DNA of 64,000 nucleotides from Merluccius polli (taxonomy: Eukaryota; Chordata; Actinopteri; Gadiformes; Merlucciidae). A program made the translations under genes and the position numbers. Of the stretch, positions 24,101-38,400 are shown piece after piece. Positions within the stretch are counted from its first letter, which is position 1. Every line of letters begins with the position of its first letter. The notes below the pieces were generated by a model. That model made no database searches, was not told the origin of the DNA, and saw nothing but the letters and a program-made list of their open reading frames with translations. The DNA lies in contig JAOPHQ010001778.1 in NCBI GenBank assembly GCA_030340625.1, forward strand, positions 17,501-81,500, given 5' to 3'.

Positions 24101-27100
24101 CTAGTAGGGATATGTAAGAGTAGTCTTTCTTAGTCCATATTTGGTTTGGTTTTGATCCTCAGATGTCTCCGCCATGTTATCTGAAACCAGTAGATAAGAG
24201 GGCTGTAACGACTTTGCACTGAAGAAGACAATCCACTTCTCACTTTGTTGATCTTTTTCTTTCCTGAAAGCCACGGTGACAGGCGGCTACAGGAACCAAT
24301 AGCAGGCGGAAGAAGAAGCTGCCTGGTCAGGTTTGTCTGCTCTTAAAGCTAAACACTACCATCTGTGAAACAAGATGGCAGAACAAGCAGCAGACGCAAT
24401 TCCTCTCTGCTGAGCTGGACAGTCTGGGACCTTGAGGAGCACAAAATGGTGGACGGCCAGCAGGCCACTGATACTCCTGTGTGTGTGACTGGCCATGTCT
24501 CGGTGGTCACATTGTGGCTGCCGTATGAAATGGACTCCTCCAAGTGAAGCCTCGGCCAAGCCTGCTTTGATATAGAAGATAATGCTGTCAGTGCCGGGAG
24601 AGAGAGGGAGAGAGAGGGAGAGAGAGGCTGACTGAACAGGTTTAGATGTCACCCTCTGGTGAACTCTGGCCATGCATGTTTATCTACTTCCACCTTTTAT
24701 CCAACTAGAAAAGCTTCACTTCCTGTGTTTGTGGCTGTCATGTTGAAGTGGACTTCCTTTTATGTTTTAGCTGGTGCATCGAACTGTTATAATTGTTGGT
24801 AAAATACAGACTGATTAACTGCAAGTTGAGTGGTTGATGAGTGTTATAGTGCTATTGTTGGCATAGTAATGGGAAGGCAGAAGGTCTTCTTACATCTAGT
24901 ATTCTCCATCTAACCTTTACAATCCAGAGACTTAAGCTCAGGGATTTACCTACCCCTTTATGTTGTTGCTTTGAACACAAACCGATTTTAGCGCTCAAGG
25001 TCACGTCATTGAAAAAAATAAAAAGAGGCAGCCAAGCCATTTACCTTTCAGAAGCGTCTTAATGGAAAGGCAAATGTGGGCTAGCCTAGAACGGCACACA
25101 AACCAAGGGGCTTCTTTTAAATTAATGTATGAATCTTGTGGAGCACCTCTCACCATGACAACATGGAGACACGTTGAACCCTCATGAACGAGGGTTGTCT
25201 TTATCGCCTGCCAATGTGTGGGAGAGGAGTGCGGTGTGGCGGTGCGTGTCCAGTGGTCTACGATGTGACCACTCGCTATTTCTCAGAAGGGACAATCTCC
25301 TGCTTTCTGCAGGGAAACAAAGGCTGCCCTCACAGGCAGGTTACGTGTACCACCGGTGTTTAGGGTCGCGTTGTGTTTCTGTCTTCGTTTTCTTTTTTGG
25401 TGTGTTGGGTTATTTAAAAAACTGAAATGTGGGATTAGCGTTATTATGTTGGACGGAGGACCGAAACATCTTGGGTTTGTAAATAATAGCGGCTATAAAG
25501 CGAAGAGCGATATCAGTGGTGATATTAAGTATTAAAGGCTGTCTGGCTGGTGGGTGATGTCAGGTAACCATCTGTCGAAGAGAGAGAGAGAGACAGACAG
25601 AGAGACACTGAGACACGGAGAGAGCGGCTGAGAGAGAGCGAGAGGATGACAGAAGCACCGTCTAACCTTGAAGTATGGAGCGCCCAGACATGAAACAGCA
25701 AATTACCATATTTTCTTAGGATTAGCATAGTATTGCAGATAGAAGAACTAGGCACATCTCTCTATCTTCTCTTTCTATCTCTGTCTCTTCCTCTCCGTCT
25801 ATGTCACTCTTGCTCTCTCTCTCTCTCTCGTTCTTTTGAAGTTTGACTTTTGCTGCCAGTATCAAATTCCTTGATACTTAAGCTTTGCTCAACTGCCTTT
25901 TATTCGTGTGTCTTTTACATGGAGGCTCCGCATTGATGTTCAAAGATGAAATATGTTCAAAGACTGATTTTCTTGTAAGGACAATGGCATCAACATTGGT
26001 AATGCCATGTTTAAGGGCTAAAGCTAAGTTTACTTTCTGATGCCTAGTAAACATATTTGGTGGAGAATTGGTCCCCAACTGTTTCTGCAGCTCTTAAGCT
26101 ATTGATTGTTTGTTCACTGCAAATCCTTCTCCTTATTTTTGTTTGTCTAAATTCAGAAACCGAATGGCGTTCTAGATCACAGTGTCTCCTAGCGCTGGTC
26201 CTATGTCCTTACCATTGTTCTTGGCCAATGGTGTTGGATGAACCACGTCACTCCATGTGAAATGGAAAGAAGCAATAGAAAAAACGTTTTAGCGCCCATC
26301 AATTTTGTTCTTGACGACTGGGTTTAGAAATGCTTTGAGACTGGGAAACACTGTTTCTGGCGAGCAACAGGCTTCTCACAGGCGAGTGGTAGAAAGAAAC
26401 GTTAAGTCGGTGTGTGTTTTGCCCATGCTCAGGCTGTTGAGGAAGTAAGTGAATGTATTTTTCTTGTAGTTTTTTCTTATGTTTGACAGTTCCTTGTTGG
26501 CAGTATTACTTCAGTGACTGGCTGGTGAGGGATATAGATGTAGCCCGTGTCATTTTGTAATTGTACCAGGGGATGAATGTTGCTAATAACGCTTGGATGT
26601 CTTAAAGCTACAGTTCCAAGATTATGCATTAGCTATTACAAGTATGTGTGTGTGTCTGTATGTGTGTTTGTGTGTGTGTCTTTCAGACTGTCTTCTGGTC
26701 ACGTCTTGAAACTGTGCTTCCTCATATTCCTAATCACACAGATATGAGTGTGTGCACAGCAGACAACTGAAAAGTCTTATTCTTAAATGTTGTTGATTCG
26801 GCATCATGAGGCGAAAGGCCTGTGAAATAATTAGAAACTATAAACACACAACTCTGGCATTGCTACCAACCCTTGTGTGCATTTGCCACATTTTAGCATC
26901 AGCATTATAGCATATGAACATGATGCGTCTAGGTCAAGAGGGGGGGATGGGGGGGGGTTCCCCCTGATGAGGATCATCCTATGTTTCAATATGTTCTCAT
27001 CTTATTGCTATCATTAGTGTATGTGTACTACCGTGTACTACCGCAGGTTTCTATTCTCTCTCGGTCGACGTTGGAGGAATGTTATGACAGTGTTTCTACC

Positions 27101-30100
27101 GAGAACTATTGATTCCTCACCTCTCCGCTGAACGGGAGTATCCCATTGATTGGCCAGGTGCGATCGATGCCTCATCTCTGCGTATTCAGACATTCTCAAA
27201 TGATCGTGGTCCTCGCCGGGTCATGTGATCATGTTGTCATTAAATGGAAAAAAAAAGAAGAAACTGCTCCCTGGGCTGATGTGATGACAGAATGGAAGGG
27301 GGAGCAGCCGATGAGGTCATTGTCCGACCGCATTCTTATCACCATAGGGATGACGAAATGACGGACCGGCTCGGGGGTGGTGAGACAGTATTCATATTTA
27401 GTATTTTGTCATTCAGCACATGCTCTTGTCCAGAGCGACTTACAGTCGGTGATTCTTCATTTTTAGAGACTGTAGTACATCATTAGTACAGGGATGTGCT
27501 TCTTCACGGACAACTCTCTCACAGACTAGACTGTGGACATAAGGGTTCAAACCCAGAACCTTTTGGCCTTTTGAGAGTCAAACACCTTAACCACTAGAGC
27601 AGACTGTCCTTCCCTAAACACAAATGTCTTACCAAAATGCCCAATAATGGTGTAAAACAACAGCACTAATGGTAACGTTATCACCGTCATAATGCTACTA
27701 TAAAAGTCCCACACGTATGTGAGTCTATTTAACAAATGAGGGAATAGGCTATGCATCAAATACTAGGCTTATCCGTTATTGACAACCTAACTAACCCTAC
27801 TTGTGATGTCACAAACGTATAGGCTTAGGTAGACAAACTCTTGTTTCCTGTTTGGTATGCGTTTTGTTTGTGGTGATATGCTGAAAACAAGCCCTGCTGC
27901 CATGTTGTTTTTGGATAGAAGATGCTACCATAGTTACCTAAGTCATGGTGTTGGCATGGACATGGAGGCTATTGTTTTTTTACAGTTTCATAAAGACCGT
28001 TGCACTTCCTGGTTAACTAACCAAGGACAGTGTTGCATCTTGCTCACATTAATTTAAGCAATATGAAGCAATTTCTTTTACTCATTGCTTCCAAGTCCTC
28101 CACAAGGCTTCAGCATGTTGGCTTATTTCACGTATAAATACTGACATAGGGAAATATCAAATATGCTGTTTGCAGCCTGAGGCTAAATTTGCCAAAAATT
28201 GTAACAAGCTGCCCCTGCAGTTGTTTGCAGTGAGTATTGGGATATACAGCCATATAACCCACTAACTATTGATTCCACTGTTCTACAGCTTGATAGAAGT
28301 CAATTAAAAGGGGGTTTACAGTCAGTGGTTTATCAGAAGCACCGTAGCAACCACCAACTATTTATACCGCAAGAGGCTGATCTAGTATTTCAAGTTCTCC
28401 AGTGTTGTTGCCTTCAAGGGGCTGCCAACCTGATTTCCACCTTCTCTATCTTCTCTTAATGCGGAAGGCCAAATTCTACATTATGTAACCTTTTTTTTCC
28501 CCCAACCTTTGGAAACAATGAGATCTTTCTTTGCCGTCTGCCACTCCTTATGTCTTCTCTAAAGGTTTTCTGAGGGCCTTCTAGAAGGTAAATGGTTTAT
28601 CGTCTCAAGGCTTTTGGGTTGGACTTTCTGAACATACGTATGCTTCCAAAATGTATAGCGATTATTTATTTGTCATCGTATCTGAAGAAGAACATTTCTC
28701 CAGGGCCTTAGCTGCATTAGGCACATAAGGATTATTGCTCCAATCAGATGCTCATTAATAACTGAGGTTCCATCATTTGCCAAGATGCACGTCCAGGCTC
28801 GTCAGTCACACGTACATGTTTTAATCTTGAGCAATGATTTTGCCGGGCAACGCAACATTATCCACCAACCACATACTCCCCCCCCAGCCCCCCCCCCAAA
28901 GGCAGGAGATGTTGGAAGCAAACCCAACGGTTAAGGACAAAAACCTCTGTACGTCTAATCAGCTTAAAGCTGGCTTATTCTAAGGCCTCTCGTTCAGACA
29001 GAGCAGCTGCTGCCGACCCAGAGCAGAGTGGAGGGTGTGACTGCTGGCAGCCCTCACCGTCGATGCAGAGAGACCGGTTGGTGATTAACAAATGTCAGTA
29101 GACTTTGGAATCTGGGGTGCCCAGTCTGGTGGCTTTGTCCTCGGTCGCTCTCCACTGCAGGTCTCCTAGGTGGTTTGTTTATAGGCCTCTCTCTCTCTCT
29201 TTTTCTCTCTCTCTCTGTCTCCCCCCTTGGCCCATATCCCCGCTCTTATGTCCACCTGTTTGTTTGTGTCTGCTCCTCCTGCAAGGTTGCGAGATGTATT
29301 TTGAGCTGTGCAAAAAAAAAGGAGAAGTTCAAGCGTGCTTCACATGTCTTGATTCGAACCCTCTTGTGGAACCTACTTGGCAGTTCCTTAAAATAGTTGT
29401 TTTAGTCTTTTCTGGTTCTTAAAGGCACATTGGTGCAGCCAAGGTGTACCACATGTTCCTCTACCCTGCTTTTCTTTGTGGTGTTTCATTAAAGAAGGTC
29501 TCGAGACCTTACGGAGATGAATAACATGGCCCAGAAAATGAAAAGGACTAGGTGAAGTGTGGTTGGCACAGGCACGAGGTGTTTTCTCTGCTGAGCCGTG
29601 TGGGCAGAGAGCTTGGGTACAGTACATCTGGCAGATAGATTTTCTTGCCTGCAGCTCTCCAGTGACAGACTGCCTGCCTGTCTGCGAGGAAGAGGATCAG
29701 AACGGTGGGTCCATGTTGTGTGCTGCTGCTGGCTGAACACCTAAGCACAGAGCCGGCCTCTAAAATGGCTGCCCTTGAAGCTCGGCTCAGAGGAGGATCT
29801 GGAGCAGCTCACTGGCCGTCCGTGAGAGCCTCAGCCTGAGCAGATGAAAGCAGCCACACAATATCCACCCATTAACTCCAGGCTCATAGACAAAAAGGCC
29901 CTGAAGAAGACAGAGCACTCCTCTTAAGGAATATGATGGTGGTGGGGTTTCTTTATTTGTAGGACAGCGGCTTTTTTCCCCCCCGTTTTTTTTCCTTTCC
30001 TACCTTTCTTCTCTGGGATTGCCTTGGTATCCATGTCAAGGAGCCCAGCATTAGAGTGCAACTTTGTTCAAAGTAGAGATAAACTGTCCATGGAGCAGGG

Positions 30101-32175
30101 TGGGGCCCCTGTTGAGGCTGTAACCCGAGGCGAAGCAACAATGGGGCTCCCGGCTGCTCTGGGGACTCGCTGGCATCTCATGCTGACCCATGTGTAACCG
30201 ACCTCCAGTTAGGAAGTTGGGTCTGGTGGTGGGTGGCCTTGTTACCTTAGATACTACAACAGTAGCAAATATTATGAATAATATATAATGAAATAAAAGA
30301 AAATCATCAACCAAGTTATTGAAGATAACCTAACAGGGCTGTTCTATCAGTTCACTTATAGACCTATAAAGCCCATAATCTATTCATTAAAAGGGAAAGC
30401 TTTCATATGTTGGAATTTGGACATATATAATTGGACATCACTACTACTTGTATTGACCTCTACTATCTCTACATTGGTTTTCCATTACGTGACCTTTTGC
30501 AAAAGTGAAAAGAGTCTTTCAGATGCGTAGAGACAAGATTATAGTTGGTCAGATTCTCCACACACAAAAAATGGCCAGCATAGTGTTATGATGAAGAACA
30601 TTTCTTGCTGTAAACTTCAGGATTGCGTGACGTGTAAATGAAGGGTCATACTTGTAGTGTGAATAATCCTCTTTTATTCATTCAAGGTATTGCTATGTTG
30701 TTCGCAAATGAAAAAGGGATGTTTTAGAACCTAATTTTGTAGCTTTTAAGCAATCTCTATTTCAGTTTGCCCTCTTGGAATAGTTCATCAAGCGGTGGCC
30801 ATTCTGAATGCTAATCAGTCATTTTTAAATGAAACGTGTCATGCTGTGTTTTTAAACAAAAGAGTTTGGACAAGGAATAAAGCCAAAGCCACTTGATAAA
30901 GACCTTCCCCCCCCTTTTTGGTCAGAGTCGGTTGCAATGCCATCTGTTTCATCTACAAATACCCGCTGTATTCACACTGATGATTAGGCCTAATATTTCC
31001 TTTGTTTTGTTCTGCCAGTGATTAGGACACCTAAGACCCCCTTCATTGAGATCATTAGGCTACCATCTTGGATCTTGGACTAAGGTTAATGGTTATATGC
31101 TCATCACTACAGACAAATGTGGATCTTCAGGCTCACAATTTCACAAGGAAAATAATAACCAGGCCTTGCTTCCATACACTGGTTTAGTACATTAAAGATG
31201 ACAGTGGTAACGCGACCGAATGAAAGAGCTTTGAAGCGATAGTGTTATCATCTTCGTGTTGTTGTTTTCCTATGTCAGACCTGCAGGATAGCTTGGAGAC
31301 GTGAAGCCTTCATCTCTCTCTCTCTCTCTCTCTCTCTGCCGTTTCATTCAATCTTCTTCTTTGAGAGCCGTTAATACAGCCTGACAGAGGAGTCAGTATG
31401 TTGTGTAAAATACTAGGATGTGGAGCTGGCTTTCCAGCTGTCGCTTATCCAAAGGTAATAGAACTGGAACAAACCAAGCATTAATCCCTCCTAGTTCTGA
31501 TTTTTCTTACAGATGATGTTACACTGACACAAAAATAGAAACTCACCATTCTGAATAAAGGAACATTAGCAACATTTGGGAGGCAGATCCTGAAATCTAC
31601 TTTAATTTGAAATCCATTTTAATTTTACATTATCTGCCAGTGTCAAGTTTTTGGTCCGATTCATGAACCAAACACTTACTGCCTGTTGCCGTCAGAAAAA
31701 GGAGATGAGATGGTATTCCTACATGGACATGTACACCTCTCCTGGTATATTGATAGTTGATAAAATGGATAGGTCCGGTCCTCCATTCTGATTGGCTCGA
31801 AGCCGTTATAAACACACCTGTGTTGTGGCTGTGTTGCTTGGCAACCATTTTGCCATCTTGAGGATCTATATTGCTTGGCGAGAGAATTAGGATTTGTTTT
31901 CAATAAATGATTGCATTTTATGTTGCTGTGTGTTATTGTTTGGTAGTCTATAGTAACCGTTTTAGTACGCATAGTGCCTAACAACGCCCCCTAGTTGTTC
32001 TGAAAGTCACTGTAAATCACGGCCGCAAGTGGCTTATTGGTAGAAACCTTGGCATCAAGCACAACACATAACATTAATCCGTCACCATCCTGCCATGAGT
32101 GCATGCTCTTCAATTCTCTTATACTCAAAGCTAAAACAAAATATCCTTTCTCTTTCATTTTGTCTTCTCCTCTAG
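20261..32175 (+). other. probable znf462 intron 1
   Basis: About 12 kb between the CpG-rich block and the first coding exon. Holds a G-run (20361-20380), GT runs (20420-20447, 21078-21108), CT runs (21270-21313, 31315-31338), AG runs (25580-25645), a C-rich patch (28880-28899) and a SINE (27400-27611). The remainder is mostly single-copy AT-rich sequence. No exon with a recognisable protein match was found. Confidence 0.5.
27400..27611 (-). mobile_element. tRNA-derived SINE in znf462 intron 1
   Basis: Read on the minus strand, the head has a pol III A-box-like TGCTCTAGTGGTTAAGG (27585-27601) and a B-box-like GGGTTTGAACCC (27543-27554). The 3' part ends with CTGTAAGTCGCTCTGGACAA, the tail shared by many teleost SINEs and their LINE partners. 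This is full-length or nearly so. Confidence 0.75.
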
Positions 32176-32462
32176 GTTTCCCTGATTTTCCAGGGAGTGC
32201 CCCCTCTCCGTAACCATGGAGGTCCTGCAGTGTGACGGCTGCGACTTCCACGCTGAGTCGTACGATGACTTGAAGATTCACATCCAGGAAGTACACACAG
32301 CCTTCCTGCAGCCCGCCGATGCTGATGAATCTGATTCTCCAAAAGAGGACGACGAGCAAGAGGAGAATGATGATGATGATGAGGATGAGGATGAGGAGGA
32401 GGAAGACAAAGAACCTGACGACAAGAATGACAAGGACTCCTCGTCCTCTCAACCTGAAATGA
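32176..32462 (+). CDS. znf462: znf462 first coding exon (5' UTR 32176-32215, CDS from 32216)
   Basis: A pyrimidine-rich acceptor ends in TCTAG at 32175. Forty bases of 5' UTR precede an ATG in good context (taaccATGg). The exon encodes residues 1-82 plus one base. Finger 1 is CDGCDFHAESYDDLKIHIQEVH near residues 6-30 (C-x2-C...H-x4-H). It is followed by a long Asp/Glu run from about residue 40 to 75 encoded by GAT/GAG repeats. The donor GTACGA at 32463 is weak, but it is the only one that joins in phase (A + GT gives Ser83) to the next acceptor. Confidence 0.85.
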
Positions 32463-35400
32463 GTACGATAACTATTATGTTATAAGTGATAGTTAATTAC
32501 TATATTATGTCCAAGTGGTGAAATGAAGAATATTCTTTTCTTGGATGTCTAAACAATACTCTTATTCTGTTTCAGGTCCAAATTCGGAGCGCCCCAAACA
32601 AAAAGAGACATCTGAATCCACCCTGTCGTTTTACCAGTGCAAGTTCTGCGTGCGCTACTTCAGATCGAAATCCTTTTTAAAGAACCATACCAAAAAGGTC
32701 CATAACATCAAAGACAATGAGTCGGAGGCCAACAATTCCTGCGAGACATCGAAACATCCCAGCTACACCGTCGTAATGCACAATGACCATTCAAAGGTGT
32801 ACTCCTGCCAATATTGCATATACAAATCCCCACGCAAAGCACGGATCATAAAACACCAAATAATGTACCATCAAGTTCCTTCTGAAGGAGCCGAAGATCA
32901 TTCTAATGTCGTGGATGCGGGAGACGAATCCCTCTCGGCCAGTGGATTCCTCCGTGGTACTTTTGCTTGTGAGTGGTGTGACTTTCAGACCGACGAGAAG
33001 GATGGCTGGACAGATCACGTGGCGAAGGAACATAGTGACAAGGTAAAGATTGTTTCTTCCATTGAGGAACTCGAAGGCGAGGCAAGCTCTTCCAACCCGG
33101 ATTCCCCTTCCTCCCCCAGAAGCCCTGCTAGGTCGAACATAACCTTTAGCGATGCAAGCGGAAAAGACGGTTCTATGGGTAGAGTTAGCCCAGAAAACGC
33201 CATGGGAAAGCCGCATGATAACGCATCAGTGTTTCAATATGTGCAACTGAATGCTGTGATGCCCAATAGCACAGGGTCGTCCATTTTGTCGAAGAGGTTT
33301 CCCATGGCAGATTCAAATTCTCATCCTGTCCTCGATATGGAGGCCAGTTTGCCGAATGAAGAAGACTCCAGGAGCAGCATGGAAGAAGACGACGAGGAGT
33401 TAGTTGACATTGACGATCCAAGTTACACCGGGACCTTGTCAGCTGACGTGAAGCAACTGTTGACTGATGAGGACAACAAGGTACTGGAGACAAAAGGGGT
33501 ACAATTCAGAAAGCACATGAACCGCTTCCAATGTCCATTCTGTTCTTTCCTCACCATGCATAGGCGGAGCATTTCCCGCCACATTGAAAACATCCACTTT
33601 TCTGGTAAAACCACTGTTTATAAATGTGATGAATGCCCCTTTATTTGTACAAGCGCTCTGAAATTAGGCACACACAAGCAGAGCCACAATGGTGCAGACG
33701 TAGACGCCATGGACCTAATCGACAGCTCAGAACCACAAACTGAATCTGCCGCAGAGTCAGTTAACGGGGGGAATGTTAGTGCTAAAGTCAACGGAAAAAG
33801 GTCAAGTGCGGCGAACGACCATCAGAATCCACACCGATGCTCCCTCTGCAGTTTCTCCACCACCACACTGAAAGGCTTGAGGGTCCATCAGCAGCATAAG
33901 CACTCCTACTGTGATGATGTCCAGACTACAGTCTTTGAAGAGACATCGGCTGACCAGCCGGATACTGAAGTTGAAAGCTCGCCCATCTTTTTACAAAAAA
34001 CCCAGACTTCTATTCTAGGGCCTTCCACCAAAAAAAAAACAGCTACAGGGAAAAGGGCAAGAAAATCTATTAACGACTTGCCTTTAGATTTGTCCTCAGT
34101 GAAGAAAAGAACAAGAATTGACGAAATTGCCAGCAATCTTCAGAGTAAGATTAGCCAAAGCCAACAGGATATGATTATAAATCTTGATGAACTCGACGAT
34201 GAGGAAGGGGGAGGAAGTCACTTCGTTGATGATCACGATGGTAGCAATGGTGAACCTCAAAATCCGGTCTTCACTTACAACATTCAGCAATTTCACGTAA
34301 GAGAATTAACTAATCAGGTTGGCAGAGTAGGTAAAAGGAAAAGCAACCCCAAGTCCAAACCACGTAACATCCCCATTTCGTTAACCCTCTCTGATGACAG
34401 TGAAAACATATCTGGGGATCTTCCTGAGCTCCAGGACCATTGCAACCAGGACAGTAGAGACACTTTCCAAGAAAATGCTGAATATTCGGAAGAACCCGGA
34501 GCGGTTCGTTTTTACTGTAAACACTGTGATTACCATAACAAGTCTGCCCGCAGTGTAAGCACACACTACCAGAGGATGCACCCTTACATCAAGTTCAGCT
34601 TTAAGTACATTCTGGATCCCGAGGACCAGAGTGCTGTCTTCCGCTGCCTGGAGTGCTACATCGAATACACCAATTACAATGATCTACACCAACACTACAT
34701 GGATCACCATCCAGAAGCTAGCAATGTGCTCAACTTTAACCAGCCAAACCTTGTTTACATGTGCCGCTTCTGTGCATATACTAGCCCCAATGTTAGAAGC
34801 CTCATGCCCCATTACCAAAGAATGCATCCCACGGTGAAAATTAACAATGCCATGATCTTCTCCAGCTATGTAGTTGAGCAATCTCACAAGACTAGTGAAT
34901 CTCAAACACTGCGGGAAATATTAAACTCCGGCCCCAAGAACTTCACTTCTGCCACCTCTACCCCCAGATCTTCCTCAAGCCCAGCCCTGAAAACGCCCAC
35001 CAAGACTCCCGAAGCTAGTGTTGACTCAGAGGCTCTGAAAGAAGCTATGGGTGGTAATGTGGTGGTCTACGACTGTGATGTATGTTCCTTCGCTAGCCCC
35101 AACATGCACTCTGTTTTGGTCCACTACCAGAAGAAACACCCAGAACAAAAAGCCTCTTATTTCCGTATACAAAAAACCATGAAACTCATCTCAACGGATA
35201 CATCCCAATCACCAGCTGCCAACTCTTCATTTAGTGTTGCCACACCTACGAAGTCTTCAAGTGCCACAACATATGGAACTGATGACGATATCTTCTATTG
35301 TAAACACTGTGTCTACAGCAACAGATCTGTTGTAGGGGTCCTTGTCCATTATCAGAAAAGACATCCAGAAGTAAAAGTGACTGCAAAATATATCAAACAT

Positions 35401-38400
35401 GGAGCACCCACTCCTGGTTTGACAAAATTAATCGACGATTTGCAAATTGCATCTCCAAAGCAGTTTTCGAAGCCTTTCCAAAATAACGGCTACGACGGAT
35501 CTAGTAATTCAAGTCCTAAAATTGGGAACGCCGAAAAGGGCGAAGCAGAGATGCTATTCTTTTGTCAGCACTGTGACTACGGCAACCGTACTGTTAAAGG
35601 GGTGCTAATTCACTACCAGAAAAAGCATCGGGATGCCAAGGCCAACGCGGACCTCGTACGCCGTCACACCGCCGTGGTCCGGAGTCAGCGCGAGCGTGCT
35701 CAGATGGTCCAGTCGGGCACCGTAGCAACCACCATCACGCAAGCCCCCGCGGACCCGGAGAGTTCCAATGAGCTCCGGTCTCTTCTGTGCAGACACTGTC
35801 CATACACATCCCCTTATGTGTACGCCTTAAAGAAGCACCTCAAGAAAGAGCACCCTACTGTGAAGGCCACGGCGATGACCATATTGCATTGGGCCTACCA
35901 AGATGGTATCCTAGAGGCGGGGTATCACTGCGAGTGGTGCATCTACTCTCACGCCGAACCCCAGGGCCTACTGCTGCATTACCAAAGACGCCACCCGGAG
36001 CACAATGTGGACTATACGTACATGGCCAGCAAGCTTTGGGCTGGACCAGAGACCACACAGCAAGGAGCAAACAACTTTGAGAACAAGCACTTCCGATGCC
36101 AAGAGTGCGCCTTTGAGGCCTGTACCATTTGGGACATTACCAGTCACTACCAAGCAGTCCACCCGTGGGCCATCAAAGCAGATGAATCTGTGATTTTGGA
36201 TGTGATCCAAGGGAATATAACAACGGAAAACATCCTTCAGCAATTGGTCCAAGAACACGCACCCTCTGGGGGCCAGTCGACAGAAGATGACAGAGCCTTG
36301 ATCATCGCGTCACCACTTCAAGAAACCATCTCTCATCCTACACATCCACGCCTGTGCATTTCAAACAATCCTTATCAGTGCACCGTATGTCTCTCAGAAT
36401 ATAACAGCCTGCATGGCCTCCTTACCCACTATGGGAAGAAACACCCAGGCATGAAAGTCAAAGCTGCAGATTTTGCTCAGGAGGCAGACATCAACCCCAG
36501 TTCGGTGTATAAGTGCCGTCACTGTCCGTACGTGAACTCTCGCATCCATGGCGTCCTGACTCACTATCAGAAACGCCATCCGTTGGTGAAAGTCACTGCG
36601 GAAGACTTTGCCGACGACATAGAGCACATTGCTGATCTAAACGAGGGAGAGGACAAGTGTAAGACTCAGAGGCAAGGCTATGGAGCATACAGATGCAAAA
36701 TGTGCACCTATACGCATGGGACTTTGGAGAAACTCAAGATCCACTATGAGAAGTATCACAATCAACCAGCCGCCGACATGTTCCCCCATACTTTCACAAC
36801 CTTCTCAACCAGCAAAGAAACCGAACCAGTAGCAGAATGTAGTGTCAGCCACTTATCCACAGCACCGGAAGTAATGCAGGTCAATGAATTTGAACTTCCT
36901 AAGACAGAAAAACATGCCATCTTTAAGTGTCAGCTGTGCAAATACTTCTGCTCAACCCGGAAAGGCATTGCACGACACTACCGCATAAAACACAACAACG
37001 TCCGAGCACAGCCAGAGGGCAAAAACAACGTCTTTAAATGTGCGCTGTGTTCGTACACGAACCCTATACGCAAGGGCTTGGCAGCTCACTACCAGAAGCG
37101 CCACGACATCGACGCCTATTACACCCACTGTCTGGCCGCTTCCAAGACAATAAGCGATAAGCCCGTCAAGGTGATGGCGCCGGAAAAGGAAACCACAGAG
37201 TTGTCTGAAGACCTGAGGTTGGCGGTGGAGAGCAGGAAGTGTTCCCTCTGCAGTTTCCAGGCATTCAGCAGGAAGAGCATCGTCTCGCACTACATCAAGC
37301 GTCACCCAGGCGTCTTCCCCAAGAAGCAGCACTCCAGCAAACTCGGCCGCTACTTCACCGTGATCTACGCCAAAGACCCAGAGAAGACCCCAGAGACGGC
37401 GGAGTTGGTGGAGGCAAAGGAAGAGTTTGAGGTTCAACCTGAATCCAATCATCAGAACAGCGAGGGCGAATGGCTGCCCTTCAAGTGTCTCAAATGCTGC
37501 CAGTTGTCCTTCGGCACAATCGAGCAACTCTCTATGCATTACAACGATCACCACAGCAATGACCTGAAGAGGGACTTCCAATCAAATCCCGGAGAAGACG
37601 GTTCCGAGTTATATCAGTGCTCTCACTGTGAGCTGAAGTTTCTGACACTGGCCGTCTTGGCTAAGCACATAATAGACCACAATGACGACTTCCATAAGAG
37701 GGCCTTGAGGCAGGAACGAAGGAGACAGCTTCTCAGCAAACAGAAAGCCTTGGAACTGGCCGAAGTGAAGTCTGAGAAGGTAAATCATTATACTTCTGAG
37801 ATTTGAATTAAATTTGCTTTGAAGCATCTCTGGTAAAATAATGGAGAAATAGCAATATGCTGCTTAACACATTTATGAATTTTATATAAAAGTAGATCAT
37901 ATTAAAGGAGAATGTGGAGGCTAACAATGCATTATTCACAATGTTGCTTAAATGTCTCTGCAACAGGAGAACCCTGTAAACAACACACCCATAGGCTTCA
38001 GATGTAACTTCTGTGTGGAGGTGCACCCAACCCTGCGAGCCATCTGCAACCATCTTAGAAAGCACGTCCAGTACGGGGAAGTGAAACAAGGACATGTTAA
38101 GGTAATTAGTGATATTTTCGTAGTTTTTATAGTTACTGGGTTTCACTAATTTTAATAATGGATTTATAGACATGGCCTGAAACCAGCCAGGCGTGACGAG
38201 TAATAGTGAATTTATGCAAAATATTCTAAGTGACAGAAGAACATTTTTTAAAGACATTATTTAAAGCTCAAAATGGACATGTGTCAGTTATCAGCTTCCG
38301 CTAAAAAAGTCTGCTCTAAAGCATCGACTTAAAGGCAGTAGTTTAGAAATATGTAGGCATATATATTAGGAAACCATGAACCAGTGTTTCATTTATTTTC

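Noticed and set aside
36952..37581. 209-codon antisense frame
   Set aside because: Lies wholly opposite conserved znf462 zinc-finger coding sequence; a shadow frame.
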